From Rhodospirillales bacterium (GTDB lineage: Bacteria > Pseudomonadota > Alphaproteobacteria > Rhodospirillales > Casp-alpha2), in assembly GCA_030727885.1 (NCBI GenBank), contig JANRAT010000026.1, positions 3,941-11,039 on the forward strand: a stretch of 7,099 nt of DNA, written 5' to 3'. The notes beneath the pieces are model-generated. The model did not search any database and was not told the DNA's origin. It saw nothing but the letters and a program-made list of their open reading frames with translations. The position numbers and the translations under genes were made by a program. Below are positions 1 to 6,540 of this stretch, piece after piece. The number at the start of each line of letters is the position of its first letter. The first letter of the stretch is position 1.

Positions 1-473
1 GCACCGAAGCATTCCTGTGCGAGCATTGGGCAAAAGGGTCCGCAGGTATTGAAGAACTGGCAAACAAGGTCGCCGAAGTCGTCGATTCCGGTGTGGCCAA
101 GTTCAAGACACTGTATCCGGACGAGATGTCGCTGTTCGATAAAATCAGCACCGTCGCCAAGGAAATCTACCGTGCCGATGAAGTGCTGGCCGACACCAAA
201 ATCCGCAATCAGCTGAAGGAATGGGAAGAAGCCGGCTACGGCAACCTGCCGGTCTGCATGGCGAAAACCCAGTACTCGTTCTCGACGGATCCGAATCTCA
301 AGGGTGCGCCGACGGGCCATTCCGTGCCGATCCGCGAAGTGCGCATTTCCGCCGGCGCCGGCTTTATCGTCGTCGTTACCGGAGAGATTATGACCATGCC
401 GGGGCTGCCACGCGTACCTGCGTCGGAAACCATCCGGCTTAACGACGAAGGCCTCATTGAAGGTCTGTTCTAG
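1..473 (+). CDS. fhs: Formate--tetrahydrofolate ligase, C-terminal part (5' end outside window)
   Basis: This is the last 156 codons of an ATP-dependent ligase that joins formate to tetrahydrofolate, giving 10-formyl-THF in cytoplasmic one-carbon metabolism. The first full codon is at base 3 and the stop is TAG at 471-473. The visible part has the conserved C-terminal blocks of the family: the [13 protein letters not shown] stretch near the start, then [52 protein letters not shown] and an ending in GLIEGLF. The full family protein is about 550-560 residues, so roughly 400 N-terminal residues, including the ATP-binding loop, lie upstream of the window. No frameshift is seen. The usp gene starts 10 nt after the stop with no terminator between them, so the two are probably cotranscribed. 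The identity is firm from motif order. Whether the enzyme runs towards assimilation or towards formate release cannot be told. Confidence 0.95.
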   Translation, partial: TEAFLCEHWAKGSAGIEELANKVAEVVDSGVAKFKTLYPDEMSLFDKISTVAKEIYRADEVLADTKIRNQLKEWEEAGYGNLPVCMAKTQYSFSTDPNLKGAPTGHSVPIREVRISAGAGFIVVVTGEIMTMPGLPRVPASETIRLNDEGLIEGLF

Positions 474-477
474 GGAG
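472..477 (+). promoter_or_regulatory. Ribosome binding site of the universal stress protein gene
   Basis: AGGGAG lies 6 nt before the ATG at 484. It overlaps the fhs stop codon (TAG, 471-473), so translation of the two genes may be coupled. It decides the start at 484 over an in-frame TTG at 457, which would sit inside fhs without a Shine-Dalgarno sequence. Confidence 0.75.
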
Positions 478-483
478 TTAGAA

Positions 484-1347
484 ATGGCGTTCCGCACCAT
501 ACTCGTACCAATACGTGGCGATGGCAGAGGTGAATCTGTGCTCGACCACGCTTGTGCCCTGGGGCGCCATTTCAATGCACACATTCGCGCCGTACACAGC
601 AAGCCGCGCGCCAAGGATCTGATTCCCTTCGGCGTCGCGGTGCCGGCGCTGGTACGCGATCAGATCAGTTCATCAGCATCGTCCATTACCGACGACGAAG
701 TGATCCATCTGAAGTCCCTGTTCGATGCCTACGTCGAAAAGAACAAGATCAAGATATGTGAAACCCGTCCGCCGCTTCACGACACGCTGACGATTTCATG
801 GACCGTAACGGATGGCAGACAGGCCGATATCATTGGCATCTGGGGCCGGCTCGCCAGTGTCATCGCCGTTGCCCAACCCGATCGCGACACAAATCTGGGT
901 CAGAACACCCTTGAAGCAGCGCTGATTAATACGGGCCGGCCTGTGCTGCTCTGTCCGAAAAAACCGGTCACCTCGCTTGGTGCCAATGTCGCGATCGCCT
1001 GGAACGGCTCGGCGGAATCCGCCCGCGCCATCGCCATGTGCGGATCCATAATCGCAGAAGCCAAGACCGTCACCGTCCTGGCGGCAGAAGATGCCGATAA
1101 TCTTGATCTGACCGCTGAAGATCTTGTTCTGCATCTGCTTGATCACGGGATCAAGGCGACTGCCATGAATGTTAAGTCCAAAGAATCAACACTCGGCGAA
1201 AGCTTATTGGGTGCCGCCAAAGCCGCAGGCGCGGATGTCATCGTCATGGGCGCCTATGGCCGCAGCCGAGGCCGCTCCATGGTTCTGGGCGGCGTCACGC
1301 AATGGATCATCGACCACACGGATTTACCCGTGCTTTTAGTACACTAA
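484..1347 (+). CDS. Universal stress protein, two UspA domains
   Basis: The product is a 287-residue cytoplasmic protein with tandem UspA folds. The N-terminal domain begins with the typical beta strand and loop FRTILVPIRGDGRGESVLDH and runs to about residue 160, ending in GRPVLLCPKK. The second begins with ANVAIAWNGSAESARAIA (about 168-184). Only the second keeps a convincing nucleotide-binding loop, GAYGRSRGRSMVLGG at 256-270, matching the Gly-x2-Gly-x9-Gly pattern. The first copy of this loop is degenerate, which is common in tandem Usp proteins. Such proteins bind ATP and help cells survive starvation or stress, but no specific partner can be read here. The ATG at 484 was chosen because AGGGAG precedes it by 6 nt. 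It follows fhs by 10 nt and probably shares its mRNA. No clear intrinsic terminator follows the stop. Confidence 0.9.
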   Translation: MAFRTILVPIRGDGRGESVLDHACALGRHFNAHIRAVHSKPRAKDLIPFGVAVPALVRDQISSSASSITDDEVIHLKSLFDAYVEKNKIKICETRPPLHDTLTISWTVTDGRQADIIGIWGRLASVIAVAQPDRDTNLGQNTLEAALINTGRPVLLCPKKPVTSLGANVAIAWNGSAESARAIAMCGSIIAEAKTVTVLAAEDADNLDLTAEDLVLHLLDHGIKATAMNVKSKESTLGESLLGAAKAAGADVIVMGAYGRSRGRSMVLGGVTQWIIDHTDLPVLLVH

Positions 1348-1419
1348 AACTGGATTGGAGCACGACAAACACTCGATACGAATTTGATAAATCTGAGGCG
1401 ACTCAATTATCACAGAACA

Positions 1420-1439
1420 ACCTAACGACAAGATTAGGT
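1420..1439. repeat. Short inverted repeat in the usp-tctC gap
   Basis: ACCTAA (1420-1425) and TTAGGT (1434-1439) form a perfect 6-bp dyad with an 8-nt centre. There is no T-run after it, so it is not a terminator. It could be a protein-binding dyad or chance. A GTGACA at 1466-1471 (5 of 6 to a -35 box) lies downstream, but no well-spaced -10 accompanies it; the nearest is TTTAAA at 1491-1496, with a 19-nt spacer. Confidence 0.3.
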
Positions 1440-1498
1440 CCCGAAGGGCAACGCCACCGCAAGAAGTGACAGGCTAAAATGCGATATGGTTTTAAACG

Positions 1499-1534
1499 TA
1501 TTGCTGGTGCCATCGAAGTATTGCCCCAGCAATA
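1499..1534 (+). promoter_or_regulatory. Three TATTGC half-sites / alternative hairpins upstream of tctC
   Basis: TATTGC occurs at 1499-1504 and again at 1519-1524, exactly 20 nt apart, and its inverse GCAATA lies at 1529-1534. This gives two competing dyads. The outer one is a perfect 9-bp pairing, TATTGCTGG (1499-1507) with CCAGCAATA (1526-1534), around an 18-nt loop. The inner one is TATTGC-CCCA-GCAATA, 6 bp with a tetraloop. The half-site spacing of 20 and 10 nt matches DNA helical turns, as in an operator bound by a multimeric regulator. As RNA it could be a switchable leader hairpin ending 11 nt before the tctC Shine-Dalgarno. The repeats are seen directly; the regulatory role is inferred, and no regulator is encoded nearby. 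Confidence 0.45.
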
Positions 1535-1545
1535 AAATGTAACTT

Positions 1546-1551
1546 GGGAGG
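1546..1551 (+). promoter_or_regulatory. Ribosome binding site of tctC
   Basis: GGGAGG sits 5 nt before the ATG at 1557. It is the strongest Shine-Dalgarno sequence of the operon, which fits a binding protein made in excess over its membrane partners. Confidence 0.8.
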
Positions 1552-1556
1552 TTATA

Positions 1557-2540
1557 ATGGCTATCTCTAGACGTCACATACTAGGCATTGCTGGCGCACT
1601 CGGCGTTACTGCAATGGTTGCCGGTTTACCCGGTACGGCTGCCGCTTGGGAGCCCAACAAGCCGATCGACTTTATCATCATGGCCGGCAAAGGCGGTGGT
1701 GCCGACAAAATGGCTCGTTTGATGCAAGCCATCATTGAGCAGGAAAAACTGTCGTCAAAACCCCTCGTCCCTGTCAACAAGTCCGGTGGTTCCGGCGCTG
1801 AAGCGCTGATTGCCGCCAAAAGTGCAAGCGACCCCGATCACACGATCATGGTGACCTTGAACTCGTTCTTCACGACCCCGCTCCGTCAGCCGAAGCTCGG
1901 CATCGACATCATGGAGTTCGCACCTGTTGGACGTATGGCGGAAGACACCTTCCTGCTTTGGGTCCACAAGGACTCCGGTATCAAGACGTTCGAAGAATTT
2001 CTCACCAAGGCGAAAGCGGACGGCAACAAATGGGTCATGGGCGGAACCGGTAAAGCGCAGGAAGATGAACTGCTGACCGAATTCCTGAACAACAACTTCG
2101 GCCTGAAGATCAAGTACGTGCCATACAAGGGCGGTGGGGAAGTTGCCAAGCAGCTTGCCGGCAAGCAGTTGAACTCAACGGTCAACAACCCGTCGGAAGC
2201 GCTCGGCTTCTATGAGTCCGGTGACGTTGTGCCGATCCTCAGCTTTACCGCTGAGCGTCTGCCGTTGTTCCCCAATGTCCCGACCATGAAGGAAAAGGGC
2301 AAGGACTTCGCTTACGGCATGCAGCGTGCAGTTGTCGGCGCTCCGGGCATGAGTGCCGATGCGCTGAAGTACTATGAAAACCTTTTCTCGAAGGTCTACA
2401 AGTCAGCGAAATGGCAGGCTTATCGTAAAAAGCAGTCGCTTTTTGGCGATGAGCTCAACGGTGATCCGTTGAAGGCTTACTGGAAAGAACAGGTTGATCG
2501 TCATCGCAAGATGCTGGTCGACATGGGCGCGATTAAATAA
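1557..2540 (+). CDS. tctC: Tripartite tricarboxylate transporter substrate-binding protein (TctC/Bug family)
   Basis: This 327-residue periplasmic protein captures an organic solute and hands it to the TctBA membrane complex. The signal peptide spans residues 1-30: SRRHIL at 4-9, a hydrophobic core of Ala, Gly, Val and Leu, and a TAAA|W cleavage site. The twin arginines give it a Tat-like look, though the Phe/Lys positions of the full Tat consensus are missing. The mature part follows the Bug fold: PIDFIIMAGKGGGADKMAR (36-54, equivalent to the family's PGGGxD loop), VPYKGGG at 188-194 and FPNVPT at 238-243. There is no lipobox cysteine, so it is a soluble binding protein. Length is normal for the family. 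The substrate is unknown: relatives bind citrate, other dicarboxylates, aromatic acids or amino acids. It is first gene of a C-B-A operon, 73 nt before tctB. Confidence 0.93.
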   Translation: MAISRRHILGIAGALGVTAMVAGLPGTAAAWEPNKPIDFIIMAGKGGGADKMARLMQAIIEQEKLSSKPLVPVNKSGGSGAEALIAAKSASDPDHTIMVTLNSFFTTPLRQPKLGIDIMEFAPVGRMAEDTFLLWVHKDSGIKTFEEFLTKAKADGNKWVMGGTGKAQEDELLTEFLNNNFGLKIKYVPYKGGGEVAKQLAGKQLNSTVNNPSEALGFYESGDVVPILSFTAERLPLFPNVPTMKEKGKDFAYGMQRAVVGAPGMSADALKYYENLFSKVYKSAKWQAYRKKQSLFGDELNGDPLKAYWKEQVDRHRKMLVDMGAIK

Positions 2541-2596
2541 GCATCCACACCAGAAGCTAAGCTGAAACAGAGATAACTTTTAGACATCAAGAGATC

Positions 2597-2601
2597 GGGA
2601 G
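2597..2601 (+). promoter_or_regulatory. Ribosome binding site of tctB
   Basis: GGGAG (with GAG continuing to 2603) lies 12 nt before the ATG at 2614 but only 3 nt before an in-frame GTG at 2605. The GTG is too close to be used well, so the ATG at 2614 is preferred. Confidence 0.5.
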
Positions 2602-2613
2602 AGAGTGCGGATT

Positions 2614-3111
2614 ATGAGACGTGCAGAAATCATAACGGCCGGATTAATGGCACTCCTCTCGATCTACTTGATGTTTAAGAGTTCAGAACTTGAGATCGGT
2701 TACGTAAAAGGCGAAGGACCAGGCGGCGGGTTCTGGCCGTTCTGGCTCTCGGCGGGCATGCTGATTTCGACCATCTGGATTGCGATCAACTGGTACTTGC
2801 GCAAATCGCCTCCATCACAGTCCACAGAAAAATATCTGGATAGCTATGGGCTCAGAATGCTCATGCTGGTCGGCGGCGGAGTCACCGCACTGATCGCCGT
2901 TTCTCACATCCTCGGGTTTTACGGCGCCATCCTGCTCTTCCTGATTTATTACATCCGTTATCTCGGCCGCCATAGCTGGCCGGTAACGCTGTCGATCGCG
3001 ATAACCACGCCGGTCGTAACATTCCTGTTTTTTGATATTGCAATGCGGATTGTCCTGCCGAAGGGCTACCTGGAGCCATTGTTCCTGCCGCTCTACGACT
3101 TTTTCTTCTAG
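2614..3111 (+). CDS. tctB: Tripartite tricarboxylate transporter small membrane subunit (TctB family)
   Basis: This 165-residue inner-membrane protein is the small, poorly conserved subunit of a TTT transporter. It works with TctA to take up the solute delivered by TctC. Hydrophobic segments lie at about residues 5-22, 41-61, 82-116 (long, probably two helices or one plus a re-entrant part) and 122-145. The GPGGGFWPFW stretch at 35-44 corresponds to the family's GPGxFP-type loop before the second helix, and VLPKGYLEPLF near the C-terminus matches the usual end of TctB proteins. The identification leans on these features and on its position between tctC and tctA. The ATG at 2614 was chosen by ribosome binding site spacing; an upstream GTG would add only three residues. 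The 56-nt gap to tctA has no terminator. Confidence 0.9.
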   Translation: MRRAEIITAGLMALLSIYLMFKSSELEIGYVKGEGPGGGFWPFWLSAGMLISTIWIAINWYLRKSPPSQSTEKYLDSYGLRMLMLVGGGVTALIAVSHILGFYGAILLFLIYYIRYLGRHSWPVTLSIAITTPVVTFLFFDIAMRIVLPKGYLEPLFLPLYDFFF

Positions 3112-3167
3112 GCGGTTGAGCCACGACTTTAATGCATCCCACGAGCAAATAGATAGGCGACATCACT

Positions 3168-4685
3168 ATGGAAATTCTCGGGCATCTCTCAGACGGTATT
3201 TTCACCGCACTTGAACCGCTCAATATTGCGCTCATGCTGGTCGGCGTTGCACTTGGCTTGTTTATCGGCGCCATGCCCGGACTTGGCTCCGTGAACGGAG
3301 TCGCCATCCTGCTGCCGGCGACCTTCCTGGTGCCACCGACGTCGGCCATGATCTTTCTGGCGGCGATTTATTACGGCGCCATGTATGGCGGCGCGATTTC
3401 ATCAATTACACTCGGGATACCTGGCGCATCGACAGCGGTTGCGACGACCTTTGACGGCAGGCCGATGGCGCTCAAGGGGCGCGCCGACCTGGCGCTGGTG
3501 ACAGCAGCTGTTGCCTCATTCGTCGGCGGCACGGTCGCCAACGTCCTGTTCACCGCTTTTGCCCCACCGCTGGCCCAGGTCGCCCTTGATTTCGGCGACC
3601 CTGAGATCTTCGCGTTGATGCTGCTGGCCTTCGCAACCTTTATCGGGTTGGGTGGTGACGATATACCGAAAACGTTGTTTTCGATCTGCTTCGGGCTGGT
3701 GATGGCCGCTGTCGGTCTCGACATCATGACCGGCGAGCCGCGCCTGGTGTTCGGCGATATCACCGGGTTCATGCACGGCATCAACTTCCTGGTTCTCGCC
3801 ATCGGCGTCTACGGGATCGGTGAGATGCTGTGGACCATCGACAGCACGCGCGGTGAAATGACGATGACCGGTGCGGTGCTTACCGTCAGGGGTATTCTGC
3901 GCGCCATCAAGGAGACGGCTAAGGGCTGGAGGGGCATGACGATCGGATCGTTCCTCGGCTTCTTCGTCGGCATCCTGCCGGCCGCTGGGGCTACACCGGG
4001 CTCGCTGATGTCCTATGGCATCACCAAGATGCTCGACAAGCATCCGGAATCCTATGGCAAAGGAAACATCAACGGTATATCCGCACCTGAATCGGCCAAT
4101 AACTCAGCCTCGACAGGCGCCATGCTGCCGATGTTGACCCTCGGCATTCCGGGCTCACCGACGACAGCCATCCTGCTTGGCGGGATGGTGATCTGGGGTC
4201 TGCAGCCAGGCCCTCTGCTGTTCGCCAACCAGACTGAATTCGTCTGGGGCCTGGTCGGTTGGTTCTATATCTCCAACTTCTTCGCACTGATCGTCAATCT
4301 TGCCTTCATTCCGCTGTTCATCTGGATGCTCAGGATGCCGTTCACAGTTCTGGCGCCGATGATCTTCGTGCTGTCCATCGTCGGCGGCTTTGCGGCGACA
4401 CAGGATATGCATGATATCTGGTTGATGTTATTGTTCGGGATCGGTGCTTATCTGCTGCGCAAGCTCGACTATCCGGTTGCGCCGGCGGTGCTGGCGATTG
4501 TACTGGGCCCGATTGCCGAGCCGAAACTGCGTCAGTCCCTGCTGTTCTCGAGCGGGGATCCGATGATCTTCCTCGAGCGTCCGATTGCAGGACCGATCAC
4601 CGTGATTGCGATCTTCCTGATCCTGCTGCCGCTGTTCAATCTGATCTGGAAAAAAATGAAGCCGAAACCGGCACCTTCGCTGTAA
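3168..4685 (+). CDS. tctA: Tripartite tricarboxylate transporter large membrane subunit (TctA family)
   Basis: This 505-residue polytopic inner-membrane permease forms the translocation path of the TTT transporter, a secondary system coupled to an ion gradient. Its length is typical. The N-terminal half carries GLFIGAMPGLGSVNGVAILL from about residue 30 and YYGAMYGGAISS followed by LGIPG at 68-86. The second half repeats the pattern with GFFVGILPAAGATPG (264-278) and APESANN (306-312), then LTLGIPGS and LQPGPLLF. This internal duplication of glycine/proline-rich loops is characteristic of TctA. About ten or more hydrophobic segments fill the rest, ending in a long helix and a short basic tail (KKMKPKP). 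The start ATG has only a weak Shine-Dalgarno sequence (AGG at 3155-3157, 10 nt away), so it may depend on translation arriving from tctB. It is the last gene of the operon, with a strong terminator 76 nt downstream. Confidence 0.96.
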   Translation: MEILGHLSDGIFTALEPLNIALMLVGVALGLFIGAMPGLGSVNGVAILLPATFLVPPTSAMIFLAAIYYGAMYGGAISSITLGIPGASTAVATTFDGRPMALKGRADLALVTAAVASFVGGTVANVLFTAFAPPLAQVALDFGDPEIFALMLLAFATFIGLGGDDIPKTLFSICFGLVMAAVGLDIMTGEPRLVFGDITGFMHGINFLVLAIGVYGIGEMLWTIDSTRGEMTMTGAVLTVRGILRAIKETAKGWRGMTIGSFLGFFVGILPAAGATPGSLMSYGITKMLDKHPESYGKGNINGISAPESANNSASTGAMLPMLTLGIPGSPTTAILLGGMVIWGLQPGPLLFANQTEFVWGLVGWFYISNFFALIVNLAFIPLFIWMLRMPFTVLAPMIFVLSIVGGFAATQDMHDIWLMLLFGIGAYLLRKLDYPVAPAVLAIVLGPIAEPKLRQSLLFSSGDPMIFLERPIAGPITVIAIFLILLPLFNLIWKKMKPKPAPSL

Positions 4686-4712
4686 CGAATCTATGCTTGA
4701 TAAAGCCTGAAG

Positions 4713-4753
4713 TTCCGGCTGTTACGAGACTGTAGCGTTTTAGCCAACCGGAA
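4713..4753 (+). repeat. Inverted repeat in the tctA 3' untranslated region
   Basis: TTCCGG (4713-4718) pairs with CCGGAA (4748-4753). Alternatively GGCT (4717-4720) pairs with AGCC (4742-4745) together with TTCC/GGAA. It lies between the tctA stop and the terminator hairpin and may protect the 3' end of the operon mRNA. It has no T-run of its own. Confidence 0.35.
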
Positions 4754-4760
4754 ATAACTA

Positions 4761-4806
4761 CGCCCCGATCCACCGTTTTTGCGGCAGGTCGGGGCGCTTT
4801 CTTTTT
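4761..4806 (+). terminator. Intrinsic terminator of the tctCBA operon
   Basis: CGCCCCGA (4761-4768) pairs perfectly with TCGGGGCG (4789-4796). The apical part can pair further through CCG (4773-4775) and CGG-type bases around 4782-4784. The stem is followed by CTTTCTTTTT (4797-4806). This is a classic Rho-independent terminator for plus-strand transcripts. On the minus strand the stem is followed by TAGTTATTT, a weak tail, so it may partly stop the convergent helicase transcript too. Confidence 0.9.
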
Positions 4807-4839
4807 ACGGCCAAACGATCATCAGACCGCAAGCCGCAC

Positions 4840-4858
4840 TCAATCAAACAGAGATTGA
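4840..4858 (-). repeat. Small dyad just downstream of the helicase stop
   Basis: TCAATC (4840-4845) and GATTGA (4853-4858) form a 6-bp dyad with a 7-nt loop, immediately past the helicase stop codon on the minus strand. No T-run follows, so on its own it is not a convincing terminator. Confidence 0.25.
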
Positions 4859-4864
4859 ACCAGA

Positions 4865-6241
4865 TTAACTGGCTAACCGCTGCAAGCCGCTGTTTGGCGA
4901 CTGGCTGCGGCCAGGCGCCTGACCGCGATGCGGCTTTCTTGATTTGGCCTGCTGCTGTTGCGGGCGGGCCTTCGGCTTGTCGAACTTCTTGTAAGGTCTG
5001 TCGGCAGCGCCGTTGTTGGGGCGTGCCGATGCCGGACGTTCTTCCGAACGAGGCTGACGTTCGCCCTGGCCGCTGAAGCCCGGAGGCGTTTCGCGCTCAA
5101 GAACCGTCCCGATGGTGCGTTCGATATCCCTGAGCAAGCCGCGTTCCGAATGTTCACACAGTGAAATCGCAATGCCGCTCTTGCCGGCACGTGCGGTCCG
5201 ACCGATCCGATGCACATAGGCCTCCGGAACGTTCGGCAATTCGTAGTTGATGACATGCGACACGCCATCGACATCAATGCCGCGGGCTGCAATATCCGTA
5301 GCAACAAGGATCTTGGTCTTGGACGAGCGGAAATCGTCCAGCGTCCGCTGGCGTTGCGGCTGGCTCTTGTTGCCGTGAATGGCGCCTGAAGAGAGACCCG
5401 CTTTTTGCAGGAATTCATTGACCTTGTCGGCACCGCGTTTGGTGCGCGTGAAGACAATCGTCTGTCCAACATCGTTGCCGCGCAAGATACCAATCAGGGC
5501 ATCACGCTTTTGATCGCGATCAACGTGCATGACCTTCTGGTTGATCAGCTCGATCGGTGTTGATGTCGGCTTTACCGAAATTTCTGCAGGCTGATTGAGG
5601 AAATCCTCAGCCAGCGAGCGGATCTGCTGCGGCATGGTTGCCGAGAACAGGACCGTTTGTCTTTTCTTCGGCAGCTTGGCCATGATTTTTCGGATCGTCG
5701 GCATGAAGCCGAGATCAAGCATCTGGTCACCTTCATCAAGAACGACGGTTTCCGTCCTGTCGAGTTTGATAACGCCGGTCTGGACGTGATCAAGCAGTCT
5801 GCCTGGTGTTGCCACGACGACATCAACGCCGCGTGCCATCATGCGGATCTGTCCGCCCGGCTTGACGCCGCCAACGACGATGGCAACCGAAACACGCATG
5901 GCGCTGCCATAGGTGCGGATGCTGTCGGCAATCTGCGAAGCCAGTTCACGGGTTGGCGCCAGAACCAGCGCTACGCAATGATTGGCAATAGGTCTGTCGC
6001 GCAGCTCGTTGATCCGGTGCAGCAGCGGCAGAACGAAGGCAGCGGTCTTGCCGGTACCGGTCTGTGCGATGCCGACCAGATCTTTGCCGGTCATCATGAG
6101 AGGAATGGCTTGCGCCTGAATAGGGGTAGGCGCGGTGTAACCTTCGGATTTAATTGCGCGAAGGATAGGTTCGGCTAGGCCGAGATCAGTAAACTGTTTC
6201 AATTGATAACTTTCATACACAGCCACACATCGAATACCCAT
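4865..6241 (-). CDS. DEAD-box ATP-dependent RNA helicase (RhlE/CsdA-like), DEGD variant
   Basis: This is a cytoplasmic ATP-dependent RNA helicase that remodels RNA or ribonucleoprotein in ribosome assembly, decay or cold adaptation. From the ATG at 6241 it has 458 residues. Motifs in order: Q motif FTDLGL to Gln42, Walker A AQTGTGKT (59-66), PTREL (96-100), TPGR (145-148), motif II DEGD (169-172) in place of DEAD, SAT (200-202), ATDIAARGID (314-323) and HRIGRTAR (344-351). From about residue 384 a 75-residue Arg/Lys/Gln/Pro-rich tail follows, probably disordered and RNA-binding. The frame stays open to an ATG at 6373, and other starts exist at 6298 (ATG) and 6202 (TTG). None has a good Shine-Dalgarno sequence. 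The extra N-terminal residues are not family-like and use rarer codons, so 6241 is a compromise; 6202 would begin right at the Q motif. It converges on tctA and diverges from urtA. Confidence 0.95.
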   Translation of the reverse strand: MGIRCVAVYESYQLKQFTDLGLAEPILRAIKSEGYTAPTPIQAQAIPLMMTGKDLVGIAQTGTGKTAAFVLPLLHRINELRDRPIANHCVALVLAPTRELASQIADSIRTYGSAMRVSVAIVVGGVKPGGQIRMMARGVDVVVATPGRLLDHVQTGVIKLDRTETVVLDEGDQMLDLGFMPTIRKIMAKLPKKRQTVLFSATMPQQIRSLAEDFLNQPAEISVKPTSTPIELINQKVMHVDRDQKRDALIGILRGNDVGQTIVFTRTKRGADKVNEFLQKAGLSSGAIHGNKSQPQRQRTLDDFRSSKTKILVATDIAARGIDVDGVSHVINYELPNVPEAYVHRIGRTARAGKSGIAISLCEHSERGLLRDIERTIGTVLERETPPGFSGQGERQPRSEERPASARPNNGAADRPYKKFDKPKARPQQQQAKSRKPHRGQAPGRSQSPNSGLQRLAS

Positions 6242-6462
6242 AGGGGCACCGACGGCGCTTGATTTTAAAATTGGGAGCTTGCGTAGATCAGCCGCCATGT
6301 TCGTGTGCCTGGATGGCACGGCCGGCTCGGAAATCGCTTCGGAGACGGAGACTGCTGACAACGATAATGTCATCTACACGCAGTAAGCTGAGCGGTTTGT
6401 GTCACACCTTAATGAAATAAGCAAGAACTCATGTATTGAGCCCGGAATAAGGCTGTCTCCCA

Positions 6463-6530
6463 CAAAACCAGACCCCGCACACTTTCCGCGTGCGGGGTCT
6501 CAAGGTTGAAGAGTGCAGCAACAACCTTGG
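6463..6530 (-). ncRNA. Candidate small RNA: seed hairpin followed by terminator-like hairpin
   Basis: Two perfect hairpins stand back to back. One pairs AGACCCCGCAC (6470-6480) with GTGCGGGGTCT (6490-6500), 11 bp with a 9-nt loop. The other pairs CAAGGTTG (6501-6508) with CAACCTTG (6522-6529), 8 bp with a 13-nt loop. Read on the minus strand, the 8-bp hairpin comes first, then the GC-rich one, then GGTTTTGT: the layout of a small RNA with an intrinsic terminator, though the U-tract is short and starts 2 nt late. The minus-strand loop is complementary to the urtA leader. The 5' end is unknown; a TATTAT at 6611-6606 on the minus strand could be a -10 box but lacks a good -35. It might instead be an attenuator in a long helicase leader, or a plus-strand structure. 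Confidence 0.35.
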
Positions 6531-6531
6531 G
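6512..6531. repeat. Direct repeat, copy 1 (in hairpin arm and loop)
   Basis: AGTGCAGCAACAACCTTGGG here matches AGTGCAGCAACATCCTTAGG at 6824-6843 in 18 of 20 positions, with 12 identical bases in a row. This copy makes up the loop and right arm of the 8-bp hairpin. Confidence 0.65.
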
Positions 6532-6540
6532 CAGGGTTTG

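Noticed and set aside
457..483. In-frame TTG start for the universal stress protein, adding nine residues
   Set aside because: It lies inside fhs and lacks a Shine-Dalgarno sequence, while the ATG at 484 has AGGGAG at 6 nt and gives the normal Usp N-terminus.
2882..3349. Open minus-strand frame across the tctB-tctA junction
   Set aside because: It overlaps two real genes on the other strand, and its product is low-complexity and basic, without motifs.
3516..4043. Open minus-strand frame of 175 codons inside tctA
   Set aside because: Antisense shadow of a strongly conserved permease; the translation is His/Gln/Arg-rich with no recognisable family.
5657..6178. Open plus-strand frame of 173 codons opposite the helicase
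   Set aside because: It mirrors codons of the conserved helicase core and shows no family motif or ribosome binding site.
6470..6500. Plus-strand intrinsic terminator
   Set aside because: The 11-bp stem is strong, but the plus strand continues CAAGGTTG with no T-run; only the minus strand has a short one.
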